Shown here: positions 25,839 to 34,700 of the stretch, piece after piece
How the letters are laid out: each line of letters opens with the position of its first letter
Numbering within the stretch: the stretch's first letter is position 1
Assembly (NCBI GenBank): GCA_946479435.1
Contig: CAMLFX010000004.1
Coordinates: 1-60,565, forward strand
Length of the DNA stretch: 60,565 nt
Origin: an uncultured Sphingobacteriales bacterium
Lineage (GTDB): Bacteria; Bacteroidota; Bacteroidia; Chitinophagales; Chitinophagaceae
Direction: 5' to 3'
Program-made: the position numbers and the translations under genes
Notes under the pieces: model-generated
What the model was told of the DNA's origin: nothing
What the model saw: the letters and a program-made list of their open reading frames with translations, nothing else
Databases searched by the model: none

Positions 25839-27281
25839 ATGCGTTTTTGGTTCACCTCTTTTATTATTACCTGTTGTATAGTTAATACAGCAACTGCGCA
25901 AGACGAAGTGTGGTCGTTACAGCGTTCCGTGCGATATGCTATCGATCATAATATTTCCATACAGCAAAACGTATTGAACGAACGGCTGGCAAAACTAAGC
26001 CTTCAGCAAAGCCAGCTGTCTCAATTGCCAAATGCCAATTTATCGTCATCTTACGGCCGCAGCTTTGGGCGTTCTGTCGATCCTACAACCAACCAGTTTG
26101 TAGAGGGAAGCAGCTACGATTTTCTGAGTTTGAGTGGTAGCGCCGATGTATTGTTATTTGGCTGGTTTCAAAAAAGAAATACTATTGCCAAAAATAATTA
26201 CAGCCTGAAAGCAGCACAGGCCGATGTTGACCAGTTAAGAGATGATGTATCGCTAAATGTTGCAACAGGGTATTTAAGAGCACTGCTGGCACAAGAGCAA
26301 ATAAACGTAACCCGTAAGCAAGTTGAGCTTTCGGCAGAACAGCTGAAGCAAACCCAAAGTTTTGCTGATGCGGGCAGGCTACCCGAGCTGAATGTTGCAC
26401 AATTAGAGGCACAACTGGCTAGCGACAGCGCCAATTTGATAACGGCTATTTCTGATTACAATGCAGCGATCCTGGATATAAAAGCATTGCTCAATCTTGA
26501 TTTTGAAACACCTTATCAACTTGAAGTACCTAATGTAAAGGTAGCCGATGAGCTTGCCGTGAATAGCCTGACACCTGAAGAGATATATAACCATGCAACC
26601 AGTCATCTGGGTAGTATCCGTAGCAGCCAGATGCGCTTGTTTGCAGCTGAAAAAAATTATGCGGCTTCAAAAGGCACTTTATGGCCACAATTAAGCATTG
26701 GTGCTCAATTAGGTACTAACTGGGCCAGTACTTATAAGGAAGTAGTAGGAAACCCCATCTTTACAGGTAATGGAACGCCCACAGGAAACTATGTACCGGT
26801 ACTGGATACAATATTACCGGTTTATCAGCCTGAAGTAACGTATCAAACACGTACTATTCCTTTGGGCAAACAATTGGATAATAACTTTCGGCAAACGGTA
26901 TCGCTCAACCTGAATATACCACTGTTCAATGCCTGGCAGGCTTCTTATTCGGTAAAGCAAGCCAAGATCAATGTACTTTCGCAACAACTGAATAAATATA
27001 ATGCTGAACTGAAGCTAAAGCAGGATGTATATAAAGCTCATAATGATGCAGGTAATGCCATACAGAAGTACCAGGCAGCTATACGTGCTGTAGATGCGGC
27101 ACAACGTGCTTTTGATTTTGCACAAAAGAGGTACGACCTTGGGCTCACTAACACTGTAGAATACCTTACCACTCAAATTACCCTTTACCAGTCTGAATCG
27201 CGGTTGGCCAGCGCCAAATATGACCTAATATTTAAATTAAAGGTTATTGATTACTATCTTGGTAAAGAATTAAAATTATAA
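25839..27281 (+). CDS. TolC-family outer-membrane efflux protein
   Basis: A 480-residue outer-membrane factor. The signal peptide covers residues 1-20 (ending TATAQ), followed by two repeats of long helical hairpins rich in Gln, Ala, Leu and Asn (NVLNERLAKLSLQQSQLSQL broken by variation; ARLPELNVAQLEAQLAS-like region; RYDLGLTNTVEYLTTQITL). This is the TolC pattern of alpha-barrel plus porin strands. It would form an exit duct for an inner-membrane exporter, but no adaptor or pump gene is adjacent, unlike the second TolC at 48766. The inositol-phosphatase-like gene follows after five bases. Confidence 0.88.
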   Translation: MRFWFTSFIITCCIVNTATAQDEVWSLQRSVRYAIDHNISIQQNVLNERLAKLSLQQSQLSQLPNANLSSSYGRSFGRSVDPTTNQFVEGSSYDFLSLSGSADVLLFGWFQKRNTIAKNNYSLKAAQADVDQLRDDVSLNVATGYLRALLAQEQINVTRKQVELSAEQLKQTQSFADAGRLPELNVAQLEAQLASDSANLITAISDYNAAILDIKALLNLDFETPYQLEVPNVKVADELAVNSLTPEEIYNHATSHLGSIRSSQMRLFAAEKNYAASKGTLWPQLSIGAQLGTNWASTYKEVVGNPIFTGNGTPTGNYVPVLDTILPVYQPEVTYQTRTIPLGKQLDNNFRQTVSLNLNIPLFNAWQASYSVKQAKINVLSQQLNKYNAELKLKQDVYKAHNDAGNAIQKYQAAIRAVDAAQRAFDFAQKRYDLGLTNTVEYLTTQITLYQSESRLASAKYDLIFKLKVIDYYLGKELKL

Positions 27282-27286
27282 ACAGA

Positions 27287-28069
27287 ATGGCAGAGCTAAA
27301 GGATGTGCTGATGGAGGCTACGCGCGAGGCAGGGAAAATAATTCAGCATTATTTTCAAGGCACATTCACGGTAGATAATAAGGGAAGTATAAACAATCTT
27401 GTAACAGAGGTTGATACACATTCAGAGAAGAAGATCATTGAAATAATAAATAAGCATTTTCCTGAACATAGCATCATTAGCGAAGAAGTAGGAGAATTAA
27501 TGCAGGATTCAGATTACCAGTGGATAATAGACCCTATTGATGGTACGGTGAACTTTGCCCATGGCATACCTATATGTTGTGTAAGTATAGGGTTAAAATA
27601 CAAAGAAGACCTATTGTTAGGTACTGTATATAACCCTATGATGAACGAACTATTTTTTGCCGAAAAAGGCAAAGGGGCTATGCTAAATGATATTCCTATA
27701 TCTGTATCGAAAAAAACAGACTTTAAAAAGGCCTGCCTGGTAACTGGTTTTCCATATAAGTGGCCCAAAAGCTACGAACATCCTATAAAAGTATTTGAAC
27801 GGTTTATTATGGAGGGATTGCCTGTGAGGCGCCTGGGTTCTGCTGCTATAGATCTTTGCTGGGTTGCTTGCGGTCGTTTCGATGGTTTTTGGGAATATAA
27901 CCTAAGCTCCTGGGATGTAGCAGCGGGGTACCTTATTGTGCAGGAGGCAGGTGGTAAGATAACTAATTTCGAAGGGCAGCCATATAGCGTTTTTGATAAG
28001 GAAACACTTGCTACAAACGGTCTTATTCATGATGAAATGTTAGGCCTTATTCGTAAAAGAGAAAATTAA
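27287..28069 (+). CDS. Inositol monophosphatase family protein
   Basis: A 260-residue magnesium-dependent phosphatase. The metal ligands are visible as EE at 66-67 (IISEEVGE), DPIDGTVNF at 82-90, and WDVAAGYLIVQEAGG near residue 210. Family members remove phosphate from inositol phosphates and related substrates (SuhB/CysQ relatives), and which is used here cannot be told. It follows the TolC gene by five bases and precedes thiL by 19, with no terminator, so the three probably share a transcript. Confidence 0.88.
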   Translation: MAELKDVLMEATREAGKIIQHYFQGTFTVDNKGSINNLVTEVDTHSEKKIIEIINKHFPEHSIISEEVGELMQDSDYQWIIDPIDGTVNFAHGIPICCVSIGLKYKEDLLLGTVYNPMMNELFFAEKGKGAMLNDIPISVSKKTDFKKACLVTGFPYKWPKSYEHPIKVFERFIMEGLPVRRLGSAAIDLCWVACGRFDGFWEYNLSSWDVAAGYLIVQEAGGKITNFEGQPYSVFDKETLATNGLIHDEMLGLIRKREN

Positions 28070-28088
28070 CAACACATTTTTTATTACT

Positions 28089-29132
28089 ATGAGTGAACAA
28101 CGTACGGAGATAGCTTCGTTAGGAGAGTTTGGTTTGATAGACCATTTAGTACACGATAATGAAACAAAGCAAGCCAGTACATTACTGAGTATAGGCGATG
28201 ACGCTGCGGTAATAGACCATTTCGGCCGTCAAACTGTAATAACTACCGATATGCTTGTGGAAGGCATTCATTTCGACCTGATGTATACGCCATTAAAACA
28301 TTTAGGCTATAAATCGGTTGTGGTTAACCTGTCGGATGTCTATGCTATGAATGCAACGCCTACCCATATCACTATGAGCATTGCTATTTCCAATAAATTC
28401 TCGGTTGAAGCCCTGGATGAATTTTATGAAGGGGTGTATGCTGCATGCGAAAAATATAATGTGGACCTGATAGGAGGTGATACTACCAGTACATTAAGAG
28501 GATTTGTAATAAGCGTAACAGCAATAGGCGAAGTGGCACCGGATAAGTTCATAACAAGATCGGGGGCTAAGAAAGGTGATCTGATATGTGTTTCCGGCGA
28601 TTTGGGTGGAGCGTACCTGGGTTTGCAATTGCTTGAACGGGAAAAGCGCATTTTCCTGGAAAATCAGGATATACAACCCGACCTGGAAAATAAAGCATAT
28701 ACGGTTGGCAGAGTATTAAAACCAGAGGCAAGAGTGGACATTGTAAACTGGCTACAGGAAAATGAAATAGTGCCTACATCTATGATAGATGTTAGTGATG
28801 GACTTAGTTCGGAACTGATACATATATGCACTAAAAGTGCTTGCGGCTGCCTGGTATATGAAGAAAAGATACCGATAAATGAAGCCACCAGGGCTCATGC
28901 CTATGAATTTAAGATAGACCCTACAGCCTGCGCGCTAAGCGGAGGGGAGGATTATGAACTACTGTTTACTATAAAACAGGAAGATTATGACAAAGTGAAG
29001 CTAAATGAGCAGGTATCGGTAATAGGATACATAGCGGAACAGGCTGAAGGAATGCATTTGCAAACAAAAGGCGGCAACAAACATAAGTTGGTAGCGCAGG
29101 GTTGGAATGCATTCAGTAATGAAAAAAATTAG
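28089..29132 (+). CDS. thiL: Thiamine-monophosphate kinase
   Basis: A 347-residue AIR-synthase-fold kinase of normal ThiL length. Motifs seen: opening LGEFGLIDHL, SIGDDAAVID near 38-47, TDMLVEGIHFD near 56-66, DLIGGDTTS, and SGGEDYELLFT near the C-terminus. It makes thiamine diphosphate from thiamine monophosphate using ATP. Thiamine diphosphate is the cofactor of the E1 enzymes encoded at 3816 and needed with PdhB at 37591, but there is no physical linkage. Confidence 0.92.
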   Translation: MSEQRTEIASLGEFGLIDHLVHDNETKQASTLLSIGDDAAVIDHFGRQTVITTDMLVEGIHFDLMYTPLKHLGYKSVVVNLSDVYAMNATPTHITMSIAISNKFSVEALDEFYEGVYAACEKYNVDLIGGDTTSTLRGFVISVTAIGEVAPDKFITRSGAKKGDLICVSGDLGGAYLGLQLLEREKRIFLENQDIQPDLENKAYTVGRVLKPEARVDIVNWLQENEIVPTSMIDVSDGLSSELIHICTKSACGCLVYEEKIPINEATRAHAYEFKIDPTACALSGGEDYELLFTIKQEDYDKVKLNEQVSVIGYIAEQAEGMHLQTKGGNKHKLVAQGWNAFSNEKN

Positions 29133-29139
29133 ACTGTTC

Positions 29140-29169
29140 TTTGTAACGTAAATATTTTTTGTATTTTGG
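29140..29169 (+). promoter_or_regulatory. Possible promoter for the EGF-like lipoprotein
   Basis: TTTG (29140-29143) and TATTTTGG (29162-29169) lie 18 bases apart, which is good spacing, but the -7 box is an imperfect match. The start codon follows 21 bases later. Confidence 0.35.
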
Positions 29170-29190
29170 GGATTAAATAATTGACAAAAC

Positions 29191-29676
29191 ATGAGGTTTT
29201 GGAAACATACACTTATTTCTGCCGCGGCATTTATCGGTATTAGTTCTAGTGTTTTATACACATCTTGCGTAAAAGACAGCTGCGAGCGTTTGCATTGCCA
29301 AAACGGCGCTGTTTGTAATGACGAGGTCTGCCAATGTCCTACGGGATATGAAGGAACTGAATGCGAGCACTATTTTAGTGAAAGGTACATTGGTATTTAT
29401 GATGGCAATACCAAATGTAATGAGATGTCTCCTAACATCGATTCTGCAAAAGTTGACCTGGTAGGTATCAATGCAATATCGGTACGTATATACTCAATGG
29501 GGGTTGATAGTAATACTTATACTGTTACTGTTGACGCTACATCGGGCAGATATACTGATCCTGTTAGCGGTGTTATAGTTGATGTGATAGACGATGCTGA
29601 TAAAATTACTATCAGGGAAGAGAGGACTGAAAATGGTGGCAAGACAACTTGTACTTTTATAGGTACCAAGAGATAG
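29191..29676 (+). CDS. Small lipoprotein with an EGF-like domain
   Basis: A 161-residue exported protein. The N-terminal hydrophobic segment ends in LYTSC, a plausible lipobox. Residues about 31-66 hold six cysteines with EGF-like spacing (C-x6-C...C-x3-C...C-x-C-x8-C), reading CERLHCQNGAVC, then EVCQCPTGYEGTEC. The remaining 95 residues are beta-rich (VDLVGINAISVRIYS, TYTVTVDATSGRY) with no known domain. EGF-like modules are uncommon but recurrent in Bacteroidota surface lipoproteins; a binding role is only a guess. It is a single-gene unit closed by a terminator. Confidence 0.75.
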   Translation: MRFWKHTLISAAAFIGISSSVLYTSCVKDSCERLHCQNGAVCNDEVCQCPTGYEGTECEHYFSERYIGIYDGNTKCNEMSPNIDSAKVDLVGINAISVRIYSMGVDSNTYTVTVDATSGRYTDPVSGVIVDVIDDADKITIREERTENGGKTTCTFIGTKR

Positions 29677-29698
29677 ATTTTAATAATTATAAATATTT

Positions 29699-29724
29699 AG
29701 CCGGGGGATACCCGGCTTTTTTAT
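29699..29724 (+). terminator. Rho-independent terminator
   Basis: AGCCGGG (29699-29705) pairs with CCCGGCT (29711-29717) around a GGATA loop, followed by a run of six T. It separates the EGF-like lipoprotein from gldA. Confidence 0.88.
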
Positions 29725-29726
29725 GC

Positions 29727-29759
29727 TTGTATTTTTAAGCAAGCAAATCATTAGTTTTG
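29727..29759 (+). promoter_or_regulatory. Promoter for the GldA-type ATPase gene
   Basis: TTG (29727-29729) and TAGTTTTG (29752-29759, exact -7 match) are 22 bases apart. The start codon at 29764 lies only four bases past the -7 box, so the transcript would be leaderless. Confidence 0.5.
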
Positions 29760-29763
29760 CTAC

Positions 29764-30678
29764 ATGTCTATTAGTGTTCAATCGCTTACAAAAATATACG
29801 GCACTCAAAAAGCCGTTGATAATATATCGTTCGAATTGAGTAAAGGTGAAATTGTAGGTTTTTTGGGGCCCAATGGTGCCGGAAAATCTACTACTATGAA
29901 AATGATCACCGGTTATTTACCCGCTACGTCGGGCACCATATCGGTTTGTGGCTATGATGTACAGGATAAGCCTATGGAAGTAAGGAAAAGAGTAGGTTAT
30001 TTACCGGAGGCTAATCCATTGTATTATGAAATGTACGTACGTGAGTACCTGGAATTTAGCGCAGGTGTACATCACTTAGGTAAGCAAGCCAAAGAGCGCA
30101 TAGAGGAAATGATAACTTTGACAGGACTAACAAAAGAAGCTCATAAAAAAATAGCTGCGCTATCTAAGGGTTATAAGCAGAGGGTAGGGCTTGCACAGGC
30201 AATGCTGCACGATCCTGAAGTTTTGATATTGGACGAACCAACTTCGGGCCTTGATCCTAACCAGATATTGGAAATACGAGATCTTATCCTACGTATTGGC
30301 AAACAAAAAACGGTACTTCTTTCCACGCATATTATGCAAGAAGTACAGGCTATGTGTAGCAGGGTACTTATTATAAGTAATGGTAAACTGGTTGCAAACG
30401 ATTCAATAGAAACACTACAGCAAAATAAACTACAACAAAATGCGTTGATCGTTTCATTCGAATCGACAGTTGATACAAAATTGTTCGGCAAGTTAAAGTA
30501 TGCTGATAGCTATAATAATATTGGTGAACATACATGGAGATTTATAACAAAGAAGCCAGAAGAACTTAGGAAGGAAGTAATGCAACTTGCCTTGCAAAAT
30601 GATCTCAACATTAGTGCATTGCAAACTGAAACACAATCGCTGGAAGACATATTCAGAACATTGACTACAAAGCAATAA
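29764..30678 (+). CDS. gldA: ABC transporter ATPase, GldA type
   Basis: A 304-residue single ABC ATPase. Walker A GPNGAGKST is at 35-43, the signature is LSKGYKQRVGLAQAM and Walker B LILDEPTSGLDPNQ, followed by a C-terminal extension of about 90 residues. The opening and overall length match GldA, the ATPase of the GldAFG transporter needed for gliding in Flavobacterium; other ABC-2 drug-type ATPases look similar. GldF and GldG are not adjacent, and in related genomes gldA often lies apart from them. The promoter predicts a leaderless message. Confidence 0.75.
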   Translation: MSISVQSLTKIYGTQKAVDNISFELSKGEIVGFLGPNGAGKSTTMKMITGYLPATSGTISVCGYDVQDKPMEVRKRVGYLPEANPLYYEMYVREYLEFSAGVHHLGKQAKERIEEMITLTGLTKEAHKKIAALSKGYKQRVGLAQAMLHDPEVLILDEPTSGLDPNQILEIRDLILRIGKQKTVLLSTHIMQEVQAMCSRVLIISNGKLVANDSIETLQQNKLQQNALIVSFESTVDTKLFGKLKYADSYNNIGEHTWRFITKKPEELRKEVMQLALQNDLNISALQTETQSLEDIFRTLTTKQ

Positions 30679-30785
30679 ACCAATACTTCATTGCGATAAT
30701 TTATATGTAAACATTAGTTATCTTTATTTTATTAAATATGGTTGAATTAATACAATTATATTCATAACGCATATTGATAAACATA

Positions 30786-31118
30786 ATGAAAGAATTAGTT
30801 GTGCGGTTGAAGATATTCCTCGATTATAAAAATATTGGTATTATTGATTTATCTGCTGTTTTAGGCTACAATTCACCACAAAAACTCTACAGATTATTTA
30901 ATACTGAGAATGCAAGTCCAAGTTGCCAAATAGTTGAAGATATATCGAATAAGTATCAAGATCTGAATTTGAATTGGTTATTTACAGGTAGAGGGCAAAT
31001 GCTTTTTGCGCAGGTTGATGACAATAAATATAAGGATAAGTATTACAAATGCCTTGAGGAGAAACAGGCCTTATATGAACGCATTATACAGCAATCAAAT
31101 AAGCAAAATGAAGTATAG
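30786..31118 (+). CDS. Small XRE-like helix-turn-helix protein
   Basis: A 110-residue protein from MKELVVRLKIFL. Residues 1-55 look like a lambda-repressor-type helix-turn-helix (DLSAVLGYNSPQKLYRLF, PSCQIVEDISNKY), followed by LNLNWLFTGRGQMLF, a pattern typical of phage-CI-like regulators in Bacteroidota, then a helical, possibly coiled-coil C-terminus. It probably binds DNA. The gene is lower in GC than its neighbours and stands alone. Its stop codon lies within a 12-base perfect palindrome (31115-31126). A TTG codon at 30774 is rejected as the start. Confidence 0.65.
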   Translation: MKELVVRLKIFLDYKNIGIIDLSAVLGYNSPQKLYRLFNTENASPSCQIVEDISNKYQDLNLNWLFTGRGQMLFAQVDDNKYKDKYYKCLEEKQALYERIIQQSNKQNEV

Positions 31119-31126
31119 TATACTAT
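31115..31126. repeat. 12-base perfect palindrome at the HTH gene end
   Basis: ATAGTATACTAT is a perfect palindrome spanning the stop codon of the HTH gene, followed by GTTTTATTTTG. It may be a weak terminator or a regulator binding site. At this AT content a chance occurrence is possible. Confidence 0.35.
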
Positions 31127-31213
31127 GTTTTATTTTGTAACTCTGGCTTCAGTCGTTGCATGATTGTAATACTCGGTGTATAAGTAGTATTTTTACGGCT
31201 CAATATTTTTAAA

Positions 31214-31648
31214 ATGGGTATAGCTGATAAATTATTTAAAATGAAAACTGAGAAAGCAGAGGCAAATCTTAAAGCTGGACAAGAATTCCTGGAAATTAAT
31301 AAACAAAAAGAAGGTGTGGTAACATTACCGAGTGGTCTGCAATATGAGGTGCTAACGGAAGGTGATGGTCCTAAGCCAACAGAATTTAATAAAGTTACTT
31401 GCCATTATCATGGTACTTTGATAGATGGTACAGTATTCGATAGTTCAGTACAACGTGGACAACCTGCTGCGTTCCCTCTAAATATGGTGATAAAAGGATG
31501 GACTGAAGGGTTGCAGCTAATGAGTGTGGGCAGCAAATACCGTTTTTATATACCAGCACATTTAGGTTATGGCGACAGGCAGGTTAGCACACAAATTGGG
31601 CCTAATAGCACTTTGATATTTGATGTAGAGTTGCTGGGTATTAACTAG
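31214..31648 (+). CDS. FKBP-type peptidyl-prolyl isomerase
   Basis: A 144-residue protein. The N-terminal helical segment (about 1-35) resembles the Mip/FkpA dimerisation arm in short form, and the FKBP domain from about 38 has LPSGLQYEVL, CHYHGTLIDGTVFDSS, VIKGWTEGLQLM, AHLGYGDR and LIFDVELLGI. It lacks a signal peptide and so is probably cytoplasmic, closer to FklB than to the periplasmic FkpA. It assists folding by proline isomerisation. It is followed directly by a hairpin terminator. Confidence 0.9.
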   Translation: MGIADKLFKMKTEKAEANLKAGQEFLEINKQKEGVVTLPSGLQYEVLTEGDGPKPTEFNKVTCHYHGTLIDGTVFDSSVQRGQPAAFPLNMVIKGWTEGLQLMSVGSKYRFYIPAHLGYGDRQVSTQIGPNSTLIFDVELLGIN

Positions 31649-31668
31649 TAGCATCTAAAGTTGTTACT

Positions 31669-31697
31669 AAAGCGTGTGGTTTCCGCACGCTTTTTTA
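31669..31697 (+). terminator. Rho-independent terminator
   Basis: AAAGCGTGTGG (31669-31679) pairs with CCGCACGCTTT (31683-31693), with one G-T pair and a TTT loop, followed by TTTATT. It closes the FKBP gene. Confidence 0.85.
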
Positions 31698-31771
31698 TTG
31701 TACATACTCCTGACAACCGCTTGCCGCTAAATACGTATATTGTAGTGTAAATGCTATCTGTTACCGCTATT

Positions 31772-34700
31772 ATGAAAAACAGGCTAAGGCCCCTTAATTG
31801 TATATTATTGTGCATTATAATGCTATGTGCTATACATCCTTGCTACGCACAAAACGAGATTATTATTACCTCGATAAAAAATGCCGGTGTCATTAAGCCT
31901 ATACCTGCTACTGAATGGCAAAAATTATATGTTTCGGCACGCATCAATGAGCCTGTTCAAGTAGTAATAAAATTCTCCAAACAACTTTCATCGGCTGAAT
32001 TAGTTGTTGTAAAGCAAAGCGTCACTGTTAATTCATATTTACCCGGCAATGTATATGTTGGATTTTTAAACAATACAATTCCTGAAAGCATACTACCATT
32101 TACGTATATAGCCGAAGTAAAACCTGAATGGAAAGCTGAAGCCTATTTATGGAATAAAGTGAATGCGAATACCAAAAGTATAGAGGTTTTGGTAGGTTTT
32201 GATACTCGTTTAAATATTGATAAAATACAAGAAAAGCTATCGTCCTTAGGTGGAAAAATATCTGGTAGTAAAAAATATAATGGTAGCTATCCTATTATCA
32301 TTCCCGCAAAAAAACTGCGGGAACTTGCTGCATGGTATGCTGTTATTTATATCTCGCCTGTTTCTGCTGATGAACCACTGGATATTGAATCGCAATATGC
32401 AGCAAAGGCCAATCTTGTTAGTGCCTCCCCTGTATTTAACGGTTATGGGTTGACGGGTAAAGGTGTTACAATTGGAGTAGGGGATAATGTTTCAGGCGAT
32501 TTTCATATAGATCTTAAAGATCGTATTATCAATTATAACCCTGTTGGATATACAAATCACGGCGTACATATAAATGGTATTGTTGGCGGCGCAGGGATTA
32601 TTGATTACAAGGGAGAAGGCGTAGCACCTTCATCAACATTAATAGATCATTTATATAGCAGTGTCTGGGACCAGTTGCCGGAAATGTTTGAAACATATAA
32701 CATGACGCTTACCAACAACTCGTACGCATCAGTTGTTGGCGATTGTAATTACGCAGGTACTTACGATTTGTATTCCCAGGCTTTGGATCAACTGTCTTTA
32801 GATTATCCTGAAGTATTGCAGGTATTTGCCGCCGGTAACGATGGTTATCTCGATTGTTCCCCATATCCACAAGGTTTTGGTACGGTAAATGGGGGATTTC
32901 AACCGGCAAAAAATATCATAGTTGTTACCAGTACCAGTAAAAAATACGTAAACGCAATTGACGGCTCGCGTGGCCCGGTAAAAGATGGCAGATTAAAACC
33001 TGAAATGACGGCTGTAGGTGTAGATGTGTTTTCTACAACTAAAGGCGAACAATATCTTGTTGCCGGTGGTACTAGTATGGCTTGCCCGGAGGTGACGGGA
33101 GCATTAGGCCTGTTGACTGAAAGATACAAGCAGCTACATGCTGATAGCAATCCACCTAATGATATACTAAAATCGCTGATTTTAAATGGTACGATGGATA
33201 TTGGTAATCCCGGGCCCGATTATCGTTTTGGTTTTGGTTTTTTGAATTTATATCGTTCTTTATTGATGTTGAACGGCAATCAATATTTTTCAAATACAAT
33301 TCAAAATACGCAACAGCAAATGCAAACCATAACAGTGCCTGCAAATACAGCGCAGTTGAAGGTTATGCTTTGCTGGAATGATCAACCTGCCAGTCCTATG
33401 TCAGCTACACAACTGGTAAACGATATTGACCTGGAAGTTGCTGAGCCCAATGCTACCGTTCATTTGCCATTGATATTAGACCCTGCACCGGCTAATATTT
33501 TGAGTAATGCTGTTGAAGGTGCTGATAGAAAAAATAATTGTGAGCAGGTAGTTATTAATAATCCACAGCCAGGCAACTATACAATTGCAGTGAAAGGGTT
33601 TAATATTCCTTCCGGCCAGCAACGCTATGTTGTTGCCTACGATATTGTACCAACAGGTGTTATGCTGGGTTTTCCTAATACGGGTGCACAAGTTAAAGCA
33701 AATGATTCCGTTCATGTGTATTGGGATGCATCTGATAATGCTAATAGCTTTACCCTTGAGTATTCAACTGATGGAGGTGCACAATGGACAGTATTAGATA
33801 ATAATATACCGGCTGAACAACGATATTATGTATGGCATATTGCTGATGGTATTAATTCTGGTATCTGTCAAATGCGTATAACAAGGAATAATACAAGCCA
33901 AACATTCACCACGGGCAATTTTGTTGTCAATCAGCAGCCTGAACTTATATTAGATGATGTTCAGTGTCCGGGTTATATGCGTGTTAAATGGCAACCAATA
34001 TCATCGGCTACCGGTTATGAGGTAATGCGGAAAGTTGGGCCAATTATGCAAGCTGTTGATACGGTAACAGCAACAGAATATACCCTTGCTGGTTTATCGC
34101 CCGATAGTATTTACTACATGGCAGTGAGGCCAATTCTCGATGCCTTGCAAGGATACAGGAGTATTGCTGTAAAACGCCAACCAATTGATGGTAGTTGTAC
34201 AGACAATATATCTGATGGCGATTTAAGGGCTGAGGCTATTCATTCATCTTTTGGTGGGCGAAAACATACAAGTACAGAGCTAACTAACAATGAACAAGTA
34301 GCATTTGTGATACAAAATCTGGATGACGTACCTGTGAATTATTATAGGGTAAGCTATAGTTTGAATGGCGCAGCATGGCAGTCTTTCGAATCGAATACAC
34401 CCATTAGTGCAGTAGGCAAGTGGCCAATTAATATAGGCTCGTTCAATTTATCTGTACCAGGCAATTATACATTTAAAGTTGCCGTTACCAATTTACTTGC
34501 TACTGATCCCGTTCATGCTAACGATACAATAGTTAAAGTTATTCGCCAGCTAAATAATGAGCCAGTATCTGTATCCACTTCTTATGTTGAGGGATTTGAG
34601 AATATGGATGTCATAAATACTACAAAAGCTACTTTGGGTATTTCACCTGATGAGCATTGGGATTATTATAATAATTCGGATAGTGGAAGGCTACGTAGTT

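Noticed and set aside
30774..30785. TTG start four codons before the HTH gene ATG
   Set aside because: An ATG at 30786 gives a sensible N-terminus, and nothing favours the TTG.
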